In this document: positions 43,574-51,462 of the stretch, one piece after another
Position numbering within the stretch: position 1 is the first letter of the stretch
Layout: every line of letters starts with the position of its first letter
Source of the DNA: an uncultured Bacteroidales bacterium
Lineage (GTDB): Bacteria; Bacteroidota; Bacteroidia; Bacteroidales; UBA932
Length of the DNA stretch: 64,000 bases
Reading direction: 5' to 3'
Assembly: GCA_944326355.1 (NCBI GenBank)
Contig: CALVDO010000003.1
Coordinates: 62,001-126,000 of the forward strand
Notes under the pieces: model-generated
What the model was told of the DNA's origin: nothing
Databases searched by the model: none
The model's input: only the letters and a program-made list of their open reading frames with translations
Program-made: the position numbers and the translations under genes

Positions 43574-43619
43574 AAAAAAGAACCCTGCCGCACCGCATTC
43601 CGAGCGACGGCAGGGTTCT
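43574..43619 (-). terminator. Rho-independent terminator of the M16 protease gene
   Basis: Perfect 12-base arms AGAACCCTGCCG (43579-43590) and CGGCAGGGTTCT (43608-43619) with a 17-base loop. On the minus strand the stem is followed by TTTTT (43574-43578) and GCTTTT, giving the U-tract. It lies 81 bases after the M16 stop. Confidence 0.75.
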
Positions 43620-43699
43620 CTGTATGGTTGATTTTTAAGTTCTCTCCCGGAAGACAACTCCTGACTTCCGGTCGGAAGAACGTCAGCGGATCTGCGGCG

Positions 43700-46600
43700 T
43701 CAATAGCCGAAGATCTCTTCAAGGGATACGGTCTTTACCGGACCGAGGGTCTTGAGATAGCCTGTGTCAAGATCCTTGATGTCGCCGAGTATTCCGTAGG
43801 TGTACTTGCGGTCCTTCACCCATTTCTCCTGAATGGCCTTCACGTCTTCGAGGGTCATGTCCTGAACCTGTTCGAAGATCTGTCTGTCAAGAGGTTCAGA
43901 AAGGCCGAGCTCCCTGTCGTTGAGATAGTTCCAGAGCACCTGGTCGCGGACTGTGCGCTGCGTGCGGATTCTCGTGAGCAGCGCCTCCTTGGCGATGTCG
44001 AAGGCAGCCTGTGACTCAGGCATGTCGTTGATGATCTCGTCGAATGCCTCGATGGCCTGCCTCATCTTGTCGTTCTGTGTGGCGATGAGGGCAAAATAGT
44101 AGTAGTCGCCGTCCAGGAAATATGGCGATGCCAGTTGGGCCATGGCCGTATATGCGAGACCCCTGGCCTCTCTCATCTCCTGGAACACGATGGTGTTCAT
44201 TCCTCCTCCGAAATATTCGTTGTAGAGGGTAATGCCAGGCTCGTCGGCGATGTCGAACTTCTCTCCCCGATCTGAATACTGCATGAAGTAGAGCTGCTTG
44301 GCGTCGTACTGCGCAAGCACCACGCTGCTGTTCTCCACCTCGAGGCTCTTGGTGTGCTTCCTTTCAAGCGGCTGGAGGTCTTCAGCCGTCTTGTGGTGGG
44401 CATTGAGGGCGGCAAGGAATTCCTTTTGATCCTGAGGACCATAGTAGAGAATCTCATGCTCCTTGCTCATGAGCCCGCTTATCTTTGAGAGCAGCTCCTC
44501 GGAGGTGAGGGCCTCTACCGCCTTGTCGTCGAGGACAGTCTTCCGGATGAAGTCCGGTCCGTATATGATGTACCTCTGCAGCGCTCCGAAGCAGCTTCCC
44601 TGGCTGAACTTCGCGTTGGCGCGGCTTCTGAAGAGGTCGTTCTTCAGGTTGGCGAGTACGGTCTCGTCAGGCTGGGCGCCGGAAATCAGGCTTTCGACGA
44701 TGTCTATGGCCTCTCCCATGTTCTCGCTCAGTCCGCTTATCTGTATCGAAGTCTGGGTCGAGCCTGAATATATGCCGAATGAGCAGGCGGTCTCATACAT
44801 TCTGGAGCCTATCTCCTCGGCGGTCATGTCGGCAGTGCCGAGATATGATACGTAGTCCGAAGCCAGATTGAGGGCCGGATCATCTTCAGTGCCGGTGTTG
44901 AACACATAGATGAGAGTGAAGAGATCGTTCATCTCATTCTGCTTGTAGAGGACTTCCACTCCGGGACGGGCCTCAAACTTGGCCATGTCCTTCGAGTAGT
45001 CCACGAACACTGGCTCGATCGGCTTCACGGGAGTGTTCTGCATCTCGGTGAGGAATGCGCTCTGCCTGTCGCGGTTGGTCACGATAGGGGTGATCTTGGG
45101 AGCGGCGATCTTCTGCACGGTCTTGTCCTCGCCCTGAAGCTTGTACACGACGGCGTAGCTTTCAGGACCGAGATACTTGTTCGCCCAGTCGACCACGTCC
45201 TGCTTCGTGATGGCGGACATCCTGTCGAGCATCTGCACATCGTCGGACCAGTCGGTGCCGTTGATGAAGGACATCACGTAGAGCATGGCCCTGTTTTCAT
45301 TGTCCTCATAGTTGCGCATCATGTACATCTTATAGTTGTTGACCGTGGCTTCGATCAGGCCTTCGTCAAAGTCGCCGTTCCGGAGCTTTGCCACTTCGGC
45401 AAGGAGAAGCTCACGCACCTGGTCGAGTGTCTGGCCCTCCTTAGGGCGTGCGGACACGATGAATGAGCCGTAGTCCGGCTGGGCATTGTTGTATGCGTAT
45501 GCCGAAAGCACCTTCTGCTGCTGCACGAGGTCGAGGTCGATGAGGCCCGCCTGACCGTTGTAGAGGATGGAGCTTACGATGTTGGCCACGTCATGCGACT
45601 TGTCGGTGGCTTCAGGAAGCCTCCATCCGAGGGTGATGTTTTCAGCCTCGAGTCCGTACACCTTCTTCTCCACAGGAGCGGTGATCGGCTGCTCAGGCTC
45701 GAACTCCAGCTCCGGAAGCTCCGGATTCGGCTGCATGTCCCCGAAATACTTTTCTATCACGGCCATCATCTCGTCAGGGTCGAAGTCTCCGGAGAGGCAG
45801 ATGGCCATGTTGTTAGGGACATAGTAGGTCTTGTGGTAGTTCTTCACGTTGGTGATTGACGGATTTTTCAGATGCTCCTGAGTACCAAGGACGGTCTGAG
45901 TCCCGTAAGGATGGTGAGGGAAGAGGGCTGCGTCCATAGCCTCGGACACCTTGCGGCTGTCGCTGGTAAGAGACATGTTCTTCTCTTCGTATATGGTCTC
46001 GAGCTCCGTGTGGAATCCCCTGATCACCGGATGCTTGAATCTGTCGGCCTCTATTCTGGCCCAGTTCTCTATCTCATTTGAAGGTATGTTCTCCACATAT
46101 ACGGTCATGTCCTGGGACGTGAAGGCGTTGGTGCCGGTCGCCCCGATGATTGACATGAGCTTGTCGTATTCGTTCGGAATCGCGAGTTTTGAGGCTTCGT
46201 AGCTTATGGAGTCTATCCTGTGGTAGATGGCGGCCCTTTCGGCTTCGTCCTCTGTCTGCCTGTAGACTTCGAAGAGCCTTTCGATTTCGTCAAGCATCGG
46301 CTTTTCGGCGGCAAAGTCGGATGTGCCGTACTGTTCCGTGCCCTTGAACATCAGATGCTCGAAGTAGTGTGCGAGTCCGGTCGTCTCGGAAGGGTCATTC
46401 TTGCCTCCCACATTGACGGCGATGTAGGTCTGGATGCGCGGAGTCTCCTTGTTTACGCTCATGTAGACCTTCAGCCCGTTGTCGAGAGTGCAGATCTTCG
46501 TCCCGAGCGGATCTCCCTTCACAGTCTCGTACTTGTACTGAGAACAGGATGTGGCGACCATCACTGTGACGGCTGCCACAAATAGCAGAATACGTTTCAT
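43700..46600 (-). CDS. M16 (insulinase-type) zinc protease, lipoprotein
   Basis: A 966-residue two-lobed M16 peptidase. The N-terminus has a lipoprotein signal (LLFVAAVTVMVATSC), so Cys19 would be acylated and the protein held on a membrane facing the periplasm or surface. The inverted zinc motif H-x2-E-H is HYFEH at residues 78-82, with the further Glu ligand expected in the ETIYEEKNMSL region. The second half contains the non-catalytic lobe (FGIYSGSTQTSIQISGL, TLYNEYFGGGMNTIVFQEMR, RGLAYTAMAQLASPYF). Family members degrade peptides in two-domain clamshells. It is monocistronic, with promoter and terminator on either side. Confidence 0.92.
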   Translation of the reverse strand: MKRILLFVAAVTVMVATSCSQYKYETVKGDPLGTKICTLDNGLKVYMSVNKETPRIQTYIAVNVGGKNDPSETTGLAHYFEHLMFKGTEQYGTSDFAAEKPMLDEIERLFEVYRQTEDEAERAAIYHRIDSISYEASKLAIPNEYDKLMSIIGATGTNAFTSQDMTVYVENIPSNEIENWARIEADRFKHPVIRGFHTELETIYEEKNMSLTSDSRKVSEAMDAALFPHHPYGTQTVLGTQEHLKNPSITNVKNYHKTYYVPNNMAICLSGDFDPDEMMAVIEKYFGDMQPNPELPELEFEPEQPITAPVEKKVYGLEAENITLGWRLPEATDKSHDVANIVSSILYNGQAGLIDLDLVQQQKVLSAYAYNNAQPDYGSFIVSARPKEGQTLDQVRELLLAEVAKLRNGDFDEGLIEATVNNYKMYMMRNYEDNENRAMLYVMSFINGTDWSDDVQMLDRMSAITKQDVVDWANKYLGPESYAVVYKLQGEDKTVQKIAAPKITPIVTNRDRQSAFLTEMQNTPVKPIEPVFVDYSKDMAKFEARPGVEVLYKQNEMNDLFTLIYVFNTGTEDDPALNLASDYVSYLGTADMTAEEIGSRMYETACSFGIYSGSTQTSIQISGLSENMGEAIDIVESLISGAQPDETVLANLKNDLFRSRANAKFSQGSCFGALQRYIIYGPDFIRKTVLDDKAVEALTSEELLSKISGLMSKEHEILYYGPQDQKEFLAALNAHHKTAEDLQPLERKHTKSLEVENSSVVLAQYDAKQLYFMQYSDRGEKFDIADEPGITLYNEYFGGGMNTIVFQEMREARGLAYTAMAQLASPYFLDGDYYYFALIATQNDKMRQAIEAFDEIINDMPESQAAFDIAKEALLTRIRTQRTVRDQVLWNYLNDRELGLSEPLDRQIFEQVQDMTLEDVKAIQEKWVKDRKYTYGILGDIKDLDTGYLKTLGPVKTVSLEEIFGY

Positions 46601-46649
46601 GTAATATTGAAAATAAGTAGAGTCAAGCGCAGTCTTTATCGAAATTTCA

Positions 46650-46657
46650 CAAATATA
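46650..46657 (-). promoter_or_regulatory. -7 element (TATATTTG) for the M16 protease gene
   Basis: TATATTTG on the minus strand, 50 bases before the start codon, matching TAnnTTTG exactly. No -33 element at good spacing. Confidence 0.45.
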
Positions 46658-46667
46658 GTCTTTTTTG

Positions 46668-47564
46668 TCAATAATTACACTCTGTACCGGTGACGGAAAG
46701 CCCCATATTCAGCCCGCACCGGGATATGTCGCCCATCACCATGTTCCTGGTGTAGCTGGACTTGAAATACAGGGGGAACAACAGTTCGTTGCGGATTATC
46801 GCCTCCATGTACTTTTTCCCGGTCCATGAGCTTTGCTCCTCCCATTCCTTCCGGCTTTTTTCCGAGCATCCGACAAAGGCAAGGCTCACGAAATATTCCC
46901 CGGGCTCCAGCAGCAGTGTTTCTTCAGGTGTGATTTCATATGTCTCCATATCCTGACATTCGGCGATGTCGATATATATCGGTCTGTGCAGTATGTTCTC
47001 AAAAGTGTCGTCCGTTATCCTGTAAACGTTCAGGCTGACTTTGGCCTCTTCGATGGAACATCTTGCCACCTTGAAGGAGAATTTCCTGATTATGAACGGT
47101 CTCTTTACTTTGACATTCGAGCCTACCTCTGTGCCTCTGCTGTCCGGGCGGAAGGATCCATATGCCATTGGGAAGCGTGCCCCTTTGGAGACAAGTGTCT
47201 TTTCTCTGGAGCTGGCCGGATATACAACAGCCGCTTCAATCTCATTTTCTGTCAGTGTGACACATATGGAGTCCGTATGCATATATTCCGATGCCGCTAT
47301 GCGTCCTGTAAGGTATGACACATGCTGGAACACAAGTGAATCTGTCTCTCCTACAGGGATTCCCAGCTCGAAGACCCCGTCTGCGGACGAGATTGTCCCG
47401 ATACCCTTTCCCGGGATTCCTACTGCAACGTATTCTACGGCAGCTCCGTTCTGGTCTATTATCCTGCCTTTCAGAAGATGCCCGTCCTCTTTTCCTTCCA
47501 TATCCCCGGGAAAGGCGGCGACTGCCAAAGCTGCGGCTGAAATCATGATGATATTCAAGTTCAT
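46668..47564 (-). CDS. Secreted protein with CarboxypepD_reg-like domain
   Basis: A 298-residue protein. A signal sequence (LNIIMISAAALAVAAFPG) precedes a carboxypeptidase-regulatory-like beta-sandwich (LLKGRIIDQNGAAVEYVAVG, TISSADGVFELGI), as found in many Bacteroidetes surface proteins. The rest (about 130-298: GSNVKVKRPFIIRKFSFKVA, LLLEPGEYFVSLAFVG) is beta-rich and not recognised. The C-terminus contains Cys residues but no sorting domain. Function unknown; probably an outer-membrane or cell-envelope accessory protein. It has its own strong promoter. Confidence 0.75.
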   Translation of the reverse strand: MNLNIIMISAAALAVAAFPGDMEGKEDGHLLKGRIIDQNGAAVEYVAVGIPGKGIGTISSADGVFELGIPVGETDSLVFQHVSYLTGRIAASEYMHTDSICVTLTENEIEAAVVYPASSREKTLVSKGARFPMAYGSFRPDSRGTEVGSNVKVKRPFIIRKFSFKVARCSIEEAKVSLNVYRITDDTFENILHRPIYIDIAECQDMETYEITPEETLLLEPGEYFVSLAFVGCSEKSRKEWEEQSSWTGKKYMEAIIRNELLFPLYFKSSYTRNMVMGDISRCGLNMGLSVTGTECNY

Positions 47565-47595
47565 TGTCTATGTGTATTAGTTTAATAATGCACTG

Positions 47596-47627
47596 CAAAT
47601 ATATTCAGCCTGACTTAAAAATGCAAA
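47596..47627 (-). promoter_or_regulatory. Bacteroidetes-type promoter for the CarboxypepD_reg protein
   Basis: On the minus strand: TTTG (47624-47627), a 20-base spacer, then TATATTTG (47596-47603), 32 bases before the start codon. Confidence 0.6.
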
Positions 47628-47652
47628 TTTTTCTTCAACGGCTTTTCTGAAT

Positions 47653-47694
47653 GGTATATCCCTGACTGGAGACGGTATATCTCTGGCCGGAGAC
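47653..47694 (+). repeat. Tandem duplication, 21 bp x 2
   Basis: GGTATATCCCTGACTGGAGAC (47653-47673) is followed by a copy with three substitutions (47674-47694). It lies between the carboxypepD-reg promoter and the terminator of the decayed gene. Confidence 0.8.
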
Positions 47695-47710
47695 GGGATA
47701 CTGCGAAACG

Positions 47711-47738
47711 AAAAAACAGGTCCCGGATCCGGGACCTG
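47711..47738 (-). terminator. Rho-independent terminator after the decayed PDZ-like gene
   Basis: A perfect 22-base palindrome (47717-47738, CAGGTCCCGGATCC then GGGACCTG) followed on the minus strand by TTTTTT (47711-47716), 44 bases past the stop of the last fragment. It shows that the fragments upstream once formed an ordinary transcription unit. Confidence 0.75.
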
Positions 47739-47781
47739 CAATATGATATGCGGCATCATGGATTTCATGCCCCTTTATAGA

Positions 47782-48135
47782 TTATCTCCATATCCAATAG
47801 TACCCGTTGCTTTTATTATAATTGTAACTGTTAGATAGATCAGGTCGAATTGATGAATAAAACCCTGGACAAGCACTAAGCCTTCCATTGAGTTTAATTA
47901 TAGTCCCGGTTCTTTCTATAAGATAAGTCCCGTACAAATCGTAATGCCATTTAGAGGCCTCATAATCCAAAATACTATGGTCTTTTGTACGGATGTATAT
48001 TTCTTTCATAGCGAGCAGATATGCTATTGAGCGACTCAAGTAGCCTATATACTTTATTTCGCTCTTATCTTTTTCAAATTTATATTTTCTTGCGTAATAA
48101 TCATAGTATTGCAGCGCTGCTTTCAGGCACAACAT
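47782..48135 (-). pseudogene. Third fragment of a decayed gene (C-terminus)
   Basis: 117 codons in the same frame as the first fragment (48580-49086) but out of frame with the middle one (48101-48571), which it overlaps by 35 bases. The translated sequence (QYYDYYARKYKFEKDKSEIK, then helical) continues naturally from the middle fragment if one base near 48108 is removed (joining SSAA to YYDYYARK). Thus a second indel restores the original frame. No recognisable domain. Base composition is more A+T-rich than neighbours. Confidence 0.6.
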
Positions 48136-48571
48136 CCGTATCTATTTCAGCATGTTCTGCTATTGTGTAAATTTTAGTTCCGACAAACCACAGCGGGACT
48201 TCGATGTAAGGGGTGCGTGTGAACGGAAAGCAATTCCAGCCGGCAATTGTAAGATATTCGTCAAGTACCTCAAAAGCCCGGTTTGTCACATTGCGTGTAT
48301 ATGTCATTTGCCAGATGACGGGGGCCGTCTTCTGGGCCGGGTCGTTAAGCCGTTTGGCGTCAAGTATCGAGAATTCGAGATAAATGCTGGTATTGGTTGT
48401 GCTTTGGGTGTAGCCGTCGGTAGTGATGGTGCGGTTGCGTTGGGTGGTGACATATGAATATGTCTTTGTTATGTAATTGTAGACCGGCCGGGTCACGCTC
48501 CCAGTGTTGACTGTTTCCGAAGTGGGAGGTACATAAGTGGAGGAAATGGATTCCTGTGAATTTTTGGCCAC
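48101..48571 (-). pseudogene. Middle fragment of a decayed gene
   Basis: About 156 codons; the translation (VAKNSQESISSTYVPPTSET, YLEFSILDAKRLNDPAQKTA, VIWQMTYTRNVTNRAFEVLD) reads as the direct continuation of the upstream fragment. The frame can be followed upstream past the ATG to the A8 tract as ILERFCSSGFFRELERDEEN and PDIIVCV. This resembles DUF4136-like lipoprotein domains only weakly. It is one base out of frame with fragments one and three. Confidence 0.6.
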
Positions 48572-48579
48572 ACAGACGA

Positions 48580-49086
48580 TTATATCGGGATTTTCCTCAT
48601 CGCGTTCGAGTTCCCTGAAAAAGCCTGATGAACAGAACCGTTCAAGTATTTTTTTTCAGTCAGAGGGTCATCTCCAGTTATCATTATGTCGTAGGTCTTG
48701 ATTTTTGAAAAGTTCAGTTCTCCTGACAAGAGTTCGTAGTCGCCAATCACACGGATGGAAGATGGCTGGCCATTATTCGGCATTTCCTTGTCGATTTCTG
48801 ACAAATATTTCTCTTGTACATCCGGCAGATCTCCATATCCGTTCTGGTTGTTCTTCTGTACAAATGTCAGGTTATAAACGGAACATGTGTCCCCATGAAC
48901 AGAGTAGGCGACTGCCAGACGAAGCGTATCGGACTGCTTCATCATTTCATTGAGTTCATCTGTGCTTTTCTCAATGGCGGATATTCCGTTTATTTCAAAG
49001 ACCTTTGCTCCAGCAGGCAGCAATTCGGAAACAGTCTGTTTTTCTCCGATTACATCAAGGAAATAGCCGTTGAAATTGTTTTTCAC
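48580..49086 (-). pseudogene. First fragment of a decayed gene, PDZ-like domain
   Basis: 168 codons beginning at a GTG. The early part (SELLPAGAKVFEINGISAIE, KSTDELNEMMKQ, TLRLAVAYS) looks like the second half of a PDZ domain. The frame stays open for 13 codons upstream of the GTG (HTAFNSRAGSIPVV), up to a 15-bp inverted repeat, so the real N-terminus, perhaps a retropepsin-like domain, appears lost there. The fragment goes out of frame at eight consecutive A (48649-48656 read on the plus strand as T8). One more A would join it to the middle fragment as DPLTEKKKILERF. Confidence 0.65.
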
Positions 49087-49125
49087 GACAGGAATGGAGC
49101 CAGCTCGAGAATTGAAAGCAGTATG

Positions 49126-49171
49126 AGTTTATACTTTATCTCGACTATTTTCAATGGATAAAGTATAAACT
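49126..49171. repeat. 15-bp perfect inverted repeat at the edge of the decayed region
   Basis: Arms AGTTTATACTTTATC (49126-49140) and GATAAAGTATAAACT (49157-49171), loop of 16 bases. It lies exactly where the PDZ-like pseudogene loses its reading frame upstream, and so may mark an insertion or deletion junction. Confidence 0.85.
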
Positions 49172-49209
49172 TATTTTCTCCACTCCGGGCTATGCCCTCC
49201 TGACTTTGA

Positions 49210-49481
49210 CTATGGGGTACCCAAATCTTCGCCTGTTTCCATCAGTGGCTTGAGGGTCTCCTGCTGAGGACTGGTGAACAGAGTCTGCGAGTACAGTTCA
49301 CCGTTAGGCAGACGCAGTCTGATAGTGGTTATAGTCTTGTCTACGCTGAGCACTTTGAGACCGTCCCAAGTGCATCCTCATCAATTCCTTCTTCGTTTAT
49401 GGTGACCTTAATGTCCTATTACAGGTATCATCGTGTATCCCTCGTGCTGCCGCTCTTGTTGACTTTCTTGCGTACAAACAT
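49210..49481 (-). pseudogene. Decayed coding stretches, probable transposase remnant
   Basis: This, with the inverted repeat, is the content of the 515-base gap between the pseudogene and pckA. Reading the minus strand from ATG 49481 gives MFVRKKVNKSGSTRDTR and a stop; the opening closely resembles IS1634-type transposases of Bacteroidetes as I remember them (MFIRKK.NRSGT). In the same frame, after two further stops, comes DIKVTINEEGIDEDALG, and one base shift away VLSVDKTITTIRLRLPNGEL and LYSQTLFTSPQQETLKPLME, ending at a TAG at 49210-49212. I do not recognise this second part. The stretch appears to be non-functional remains of a mobile element or two. Confidence 0.4.
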
Positions 49482-49515
49482 GCCCCAAAAGGGATTGTTT
49501 CATGGATAATCGGTA

Positions 49516-49546
49516 AAAACAAAAAAGGAGAGCCTGGCGGCTCTCC
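49516..49546 (-). terminator. Rho-independent terminator of pckA
   Basis: Stem GGAGAGCC (49527-49534) / GGCTCTCC (49539-49546) with a 4-base loop, followed on the minus strand by TTTTTTGTTTTT. It lies 56 bases beyond the pckA stop. Confidence 0.85.
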
Positions 49547-49601
49547 GATTATGCTGTTCTGACTGTCAGTGTCAGATTGCTGTCTGCTGATGCTCAGTAT
49601 A

Positions 49602-51209
49602 TCAGAGCTTTGGGCCGGCAGCTACGAGTGACTTGCCGAGCTCGTTGCCTGTGAACTTCTCGAAGTTCTTGATGAAGCGGCCTGCGAGATCCTTTGCCTT
49701 TGTATCCCATGCGCTTGCGTCAGCGTAAGTGTCGCGAGGGTCAAGGATGGCTGGGTCAACGCCCGGAAGCTCTGTAGGAACTTCGAAGTTGAAGTAAGGG
49801 ATGGTCTTTGTAGGGGCCTTCTCGATGGATCCGTCGAGGATGGCATCGATGATGCCGCGGGTGTCGCGGATGGAGATACGCTTGCCTGTTCCGTTCCAGC
49901 CTGTGTTCACGAGGTATGCCTTTGCGCCTGCAGCCTGCATTCTCTTCACGAGTTCCTCACCGTACTTTGTAGGGTGGAGTGAAAGGAATGCCGCACCGAA
50001 GCATGCGGAGAAGGTAGGAGTCGGCTCAGTGATGCCGCGCTCTGTACCTGCGAGCTTTGCGGTGAATCCTGAGAGGAAGTAGTACTGGGTCTGCTCAGGA
50101 GTAAGGATGGAAACAGGAGGAAGAACCCCGAATGCGTCGGCTGAAAGGAAGATCACCTGCTTTGCGTGAGGACCCTTTGAAACCGGCTTCACAATGTTGT
50201 TGATGTGATAGATCGGGTATGAAACGCGGGTGTTCTCAGTCACGCTCTTGTCAGCGAAGTCGATCTTTCCGTTTGCGTCTACGGTAACGTTCTCGAGAAG
50301 CGCATCCCTCTTGATGGCGTTGTAGATGTCCGGCTCGCTCTCCTTGTCGAGGTTGATGACCTTTGCGTAGCATCCGCCTTCGTAGTTGAACACGCCCTCG
50401 TCGTCCCAGCCGTGCTCGTCATCACCGATGAGGAGTCTCTTAGGGTCTGTAGAAAGGGTGGTCTTGCCTGTTCCTGAAAGTCCGAAGAAGATGGCAGTGC
50501 TCTTGCCCTCGAGGTCGGTGTTTGCGGAGCAGTGCATTGAAGCGATGCCGCGGAGAGGGTTGAGGTAGTTCATGATGGAGAAGATGCCCTTCTTCATCTC
50601 GCCGCCGTACCATGTGTTGAGGATGACCTGCTCGTTGGTCTTGAGGTTGAAGACAGTCGCAGTCTCGGAGTTGAGACCGAGCTCCTTGTAGTTGTCAACC
50701 TTTGCCTTTGCGGCGTTGAATGACACGAAATCAGGCTCTCCGTAGTTTGCGAGCTCCTCCTCGGTAGGACGGATGAACATGTTTTTCACGAAGTGTGCCT
50801 GCCATGCCACTTCCATGATGAAGCGGACCTTGAGGCGGGTCGCAGGGTTGGCGCCGCAGAAGGTGTCCACAACGAAGAGTCTCTTGCCTGAGAGCTCCTT
50901 CACGGCCTTTGCCTTGAGGTCTGCCCAAGCCTCTTCTGAGCATGGCTTGTTGTCATTCTTGTATGCGTCGGAAGTCCACCATACGGTGTCCTTGCTGGCC
51001 TCGTTATAAACGAAGAATTTGTCTTTAGGTGAGCGTCCGGTGTAGATGCCCGTCATCACGTTGACTGCACCGAGTTCTGTAACCTGGCCTTTTTCATACC
51101 CCTGGAGGCTGTCTTTCGTCTCTTCTTCGAAGAGCACCTCGTAGGACGGATTATGGACGATCTCCTTGACGTCCATGATGCCGTACTTGGTCAAATCGAT
51201 ATTACTCAT
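49602..51209 (-). CDS. pckA: Phosphoenolpyruvate carboxykinase (ATP)
   Basis: A 535-residue ATP-dependent PEP carboxykinase, which interconverts oxaloacetate + ATP and PEP + CO2 + ADP in the cytosol. In Bacteroidales it usually runs toward oxaloacetate to feed fumarate reduction and succinate formation. Kinase-1a loop [11 protein letters not shown] is at residues 243-253, kinase-2 [14 protein letters not shown] follows at once, and [10 protein letters not shown] (near 56) and [14 protein letters not shown] (near 198) are signature segments. Length as expected. Strong codon bias suggests high expression. Promoter upstream and terminator downstream make it monocistronic. Confidence 0.97.
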   Translation of the reverse strand: MSNIDLTKYGIMDVKEIVHNPSYEVLFEEETKDSLQGYEKGQVTELGAVNVMTGIYTGRSPKDKFFVYNEASKDTVWWTSDAYKNDNKPCSEEAWADLKAKAVKELSGKRLFVVDTFCGANPATRLKVRFIMEVAWQAHFVKNMFIRPTEEELANYGEPDFVSFNAAKAKVDNYKELGLNSETATVFNLKTNEQVILNTWYGGEMKKGIFSIMNYLNPLRGIASMHCSANTDLEGKSTAIFFGLSGTGKTTLSTDPKRLLIGDDEHGWDDEGVFNYEGGCYAKVINLDKESEPDIYNAIKRDALLENVTVDANGKIDFADKSVTENTRVSYPIYHINNIVKPVSKGPHAKQVIFLSADAFGVLPPVSILTPEQTQYYFLSGFTAKLAGTERGITEPTPTFSACFGAAFLSLHPTKYGEELVKRMQAAGAKAYLVNTGWNGTGKRISIRDTRGIIDAILDGSIEKAPTKTIPYFNFEVPTELPGVDPAILDPRDTYADASAWDTKAKDLAGRFIKNFEKFTGNELGKSLVAAGPKL

Positions 51210-51265
51210 AATACTTAATTATATAAAGGTTGTTGATTTCATGACGGCTGCCGTGAAACGCGATG

Positions 51266-51296
51266 CAAAATTAAGTTATTTTTGCATTCGTCCAAA
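51266..51296 (-). promoter_or_regulatory. Bacteroidetes-type promoter for pckA
   Basis: On the minus strand: TTTG (51293-51296), a 19-base spacer, then TAATTTTG (51266-51273), a near-perfect consensus, 57 bases before the start codon. Confidence 0.65.
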
Positions 51297-51449
51297 CGTT
51301 GCGTGAGGATAATCATCTGTTCCGGATGTCGTTTTCCTGCACAAAATGTGCCAATGGCTGTCTGCGGCACGGACGAAATTCCGGGCTCCCACGGCTGAAA
51401 GCGCTGAAGGTCCGGGCTGATAAACGTTCCTTTCTTATGTAAAAAAACT

Positions 51450-51457
51450 TACCTTTG
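51450..51457 (+). promoter_or_regulatory. -7 element (TACCTTTG) immediately before the EF-hand protein gene
   Basis: TACCTTTG matches TAnnTTTG, but the chosen ATG (51463) begins only 6 bases after it. If it works, the mRNA would be leaderless or nearly so. No TTTG at -33, so the call is tentative. Confidence 0.35.
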
Positions 51458-51462
51458 TGACC

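Noticed and set aside
43505..43699. Hairpin at 43579-43619 as a plus-strand terminator for the metallo-hydrolase gene
   Set aside because: The T-tract follows the stem only on the minus strand; on the plus strand the stem is followed by CTGTATGG, so it serves the M16 gene.
47577..47768. 63-codon minus-strand frame near 47.7 kb
   Set aside because: It is read through the tandem duplication and the terminator palindrome and has no family resemblance.
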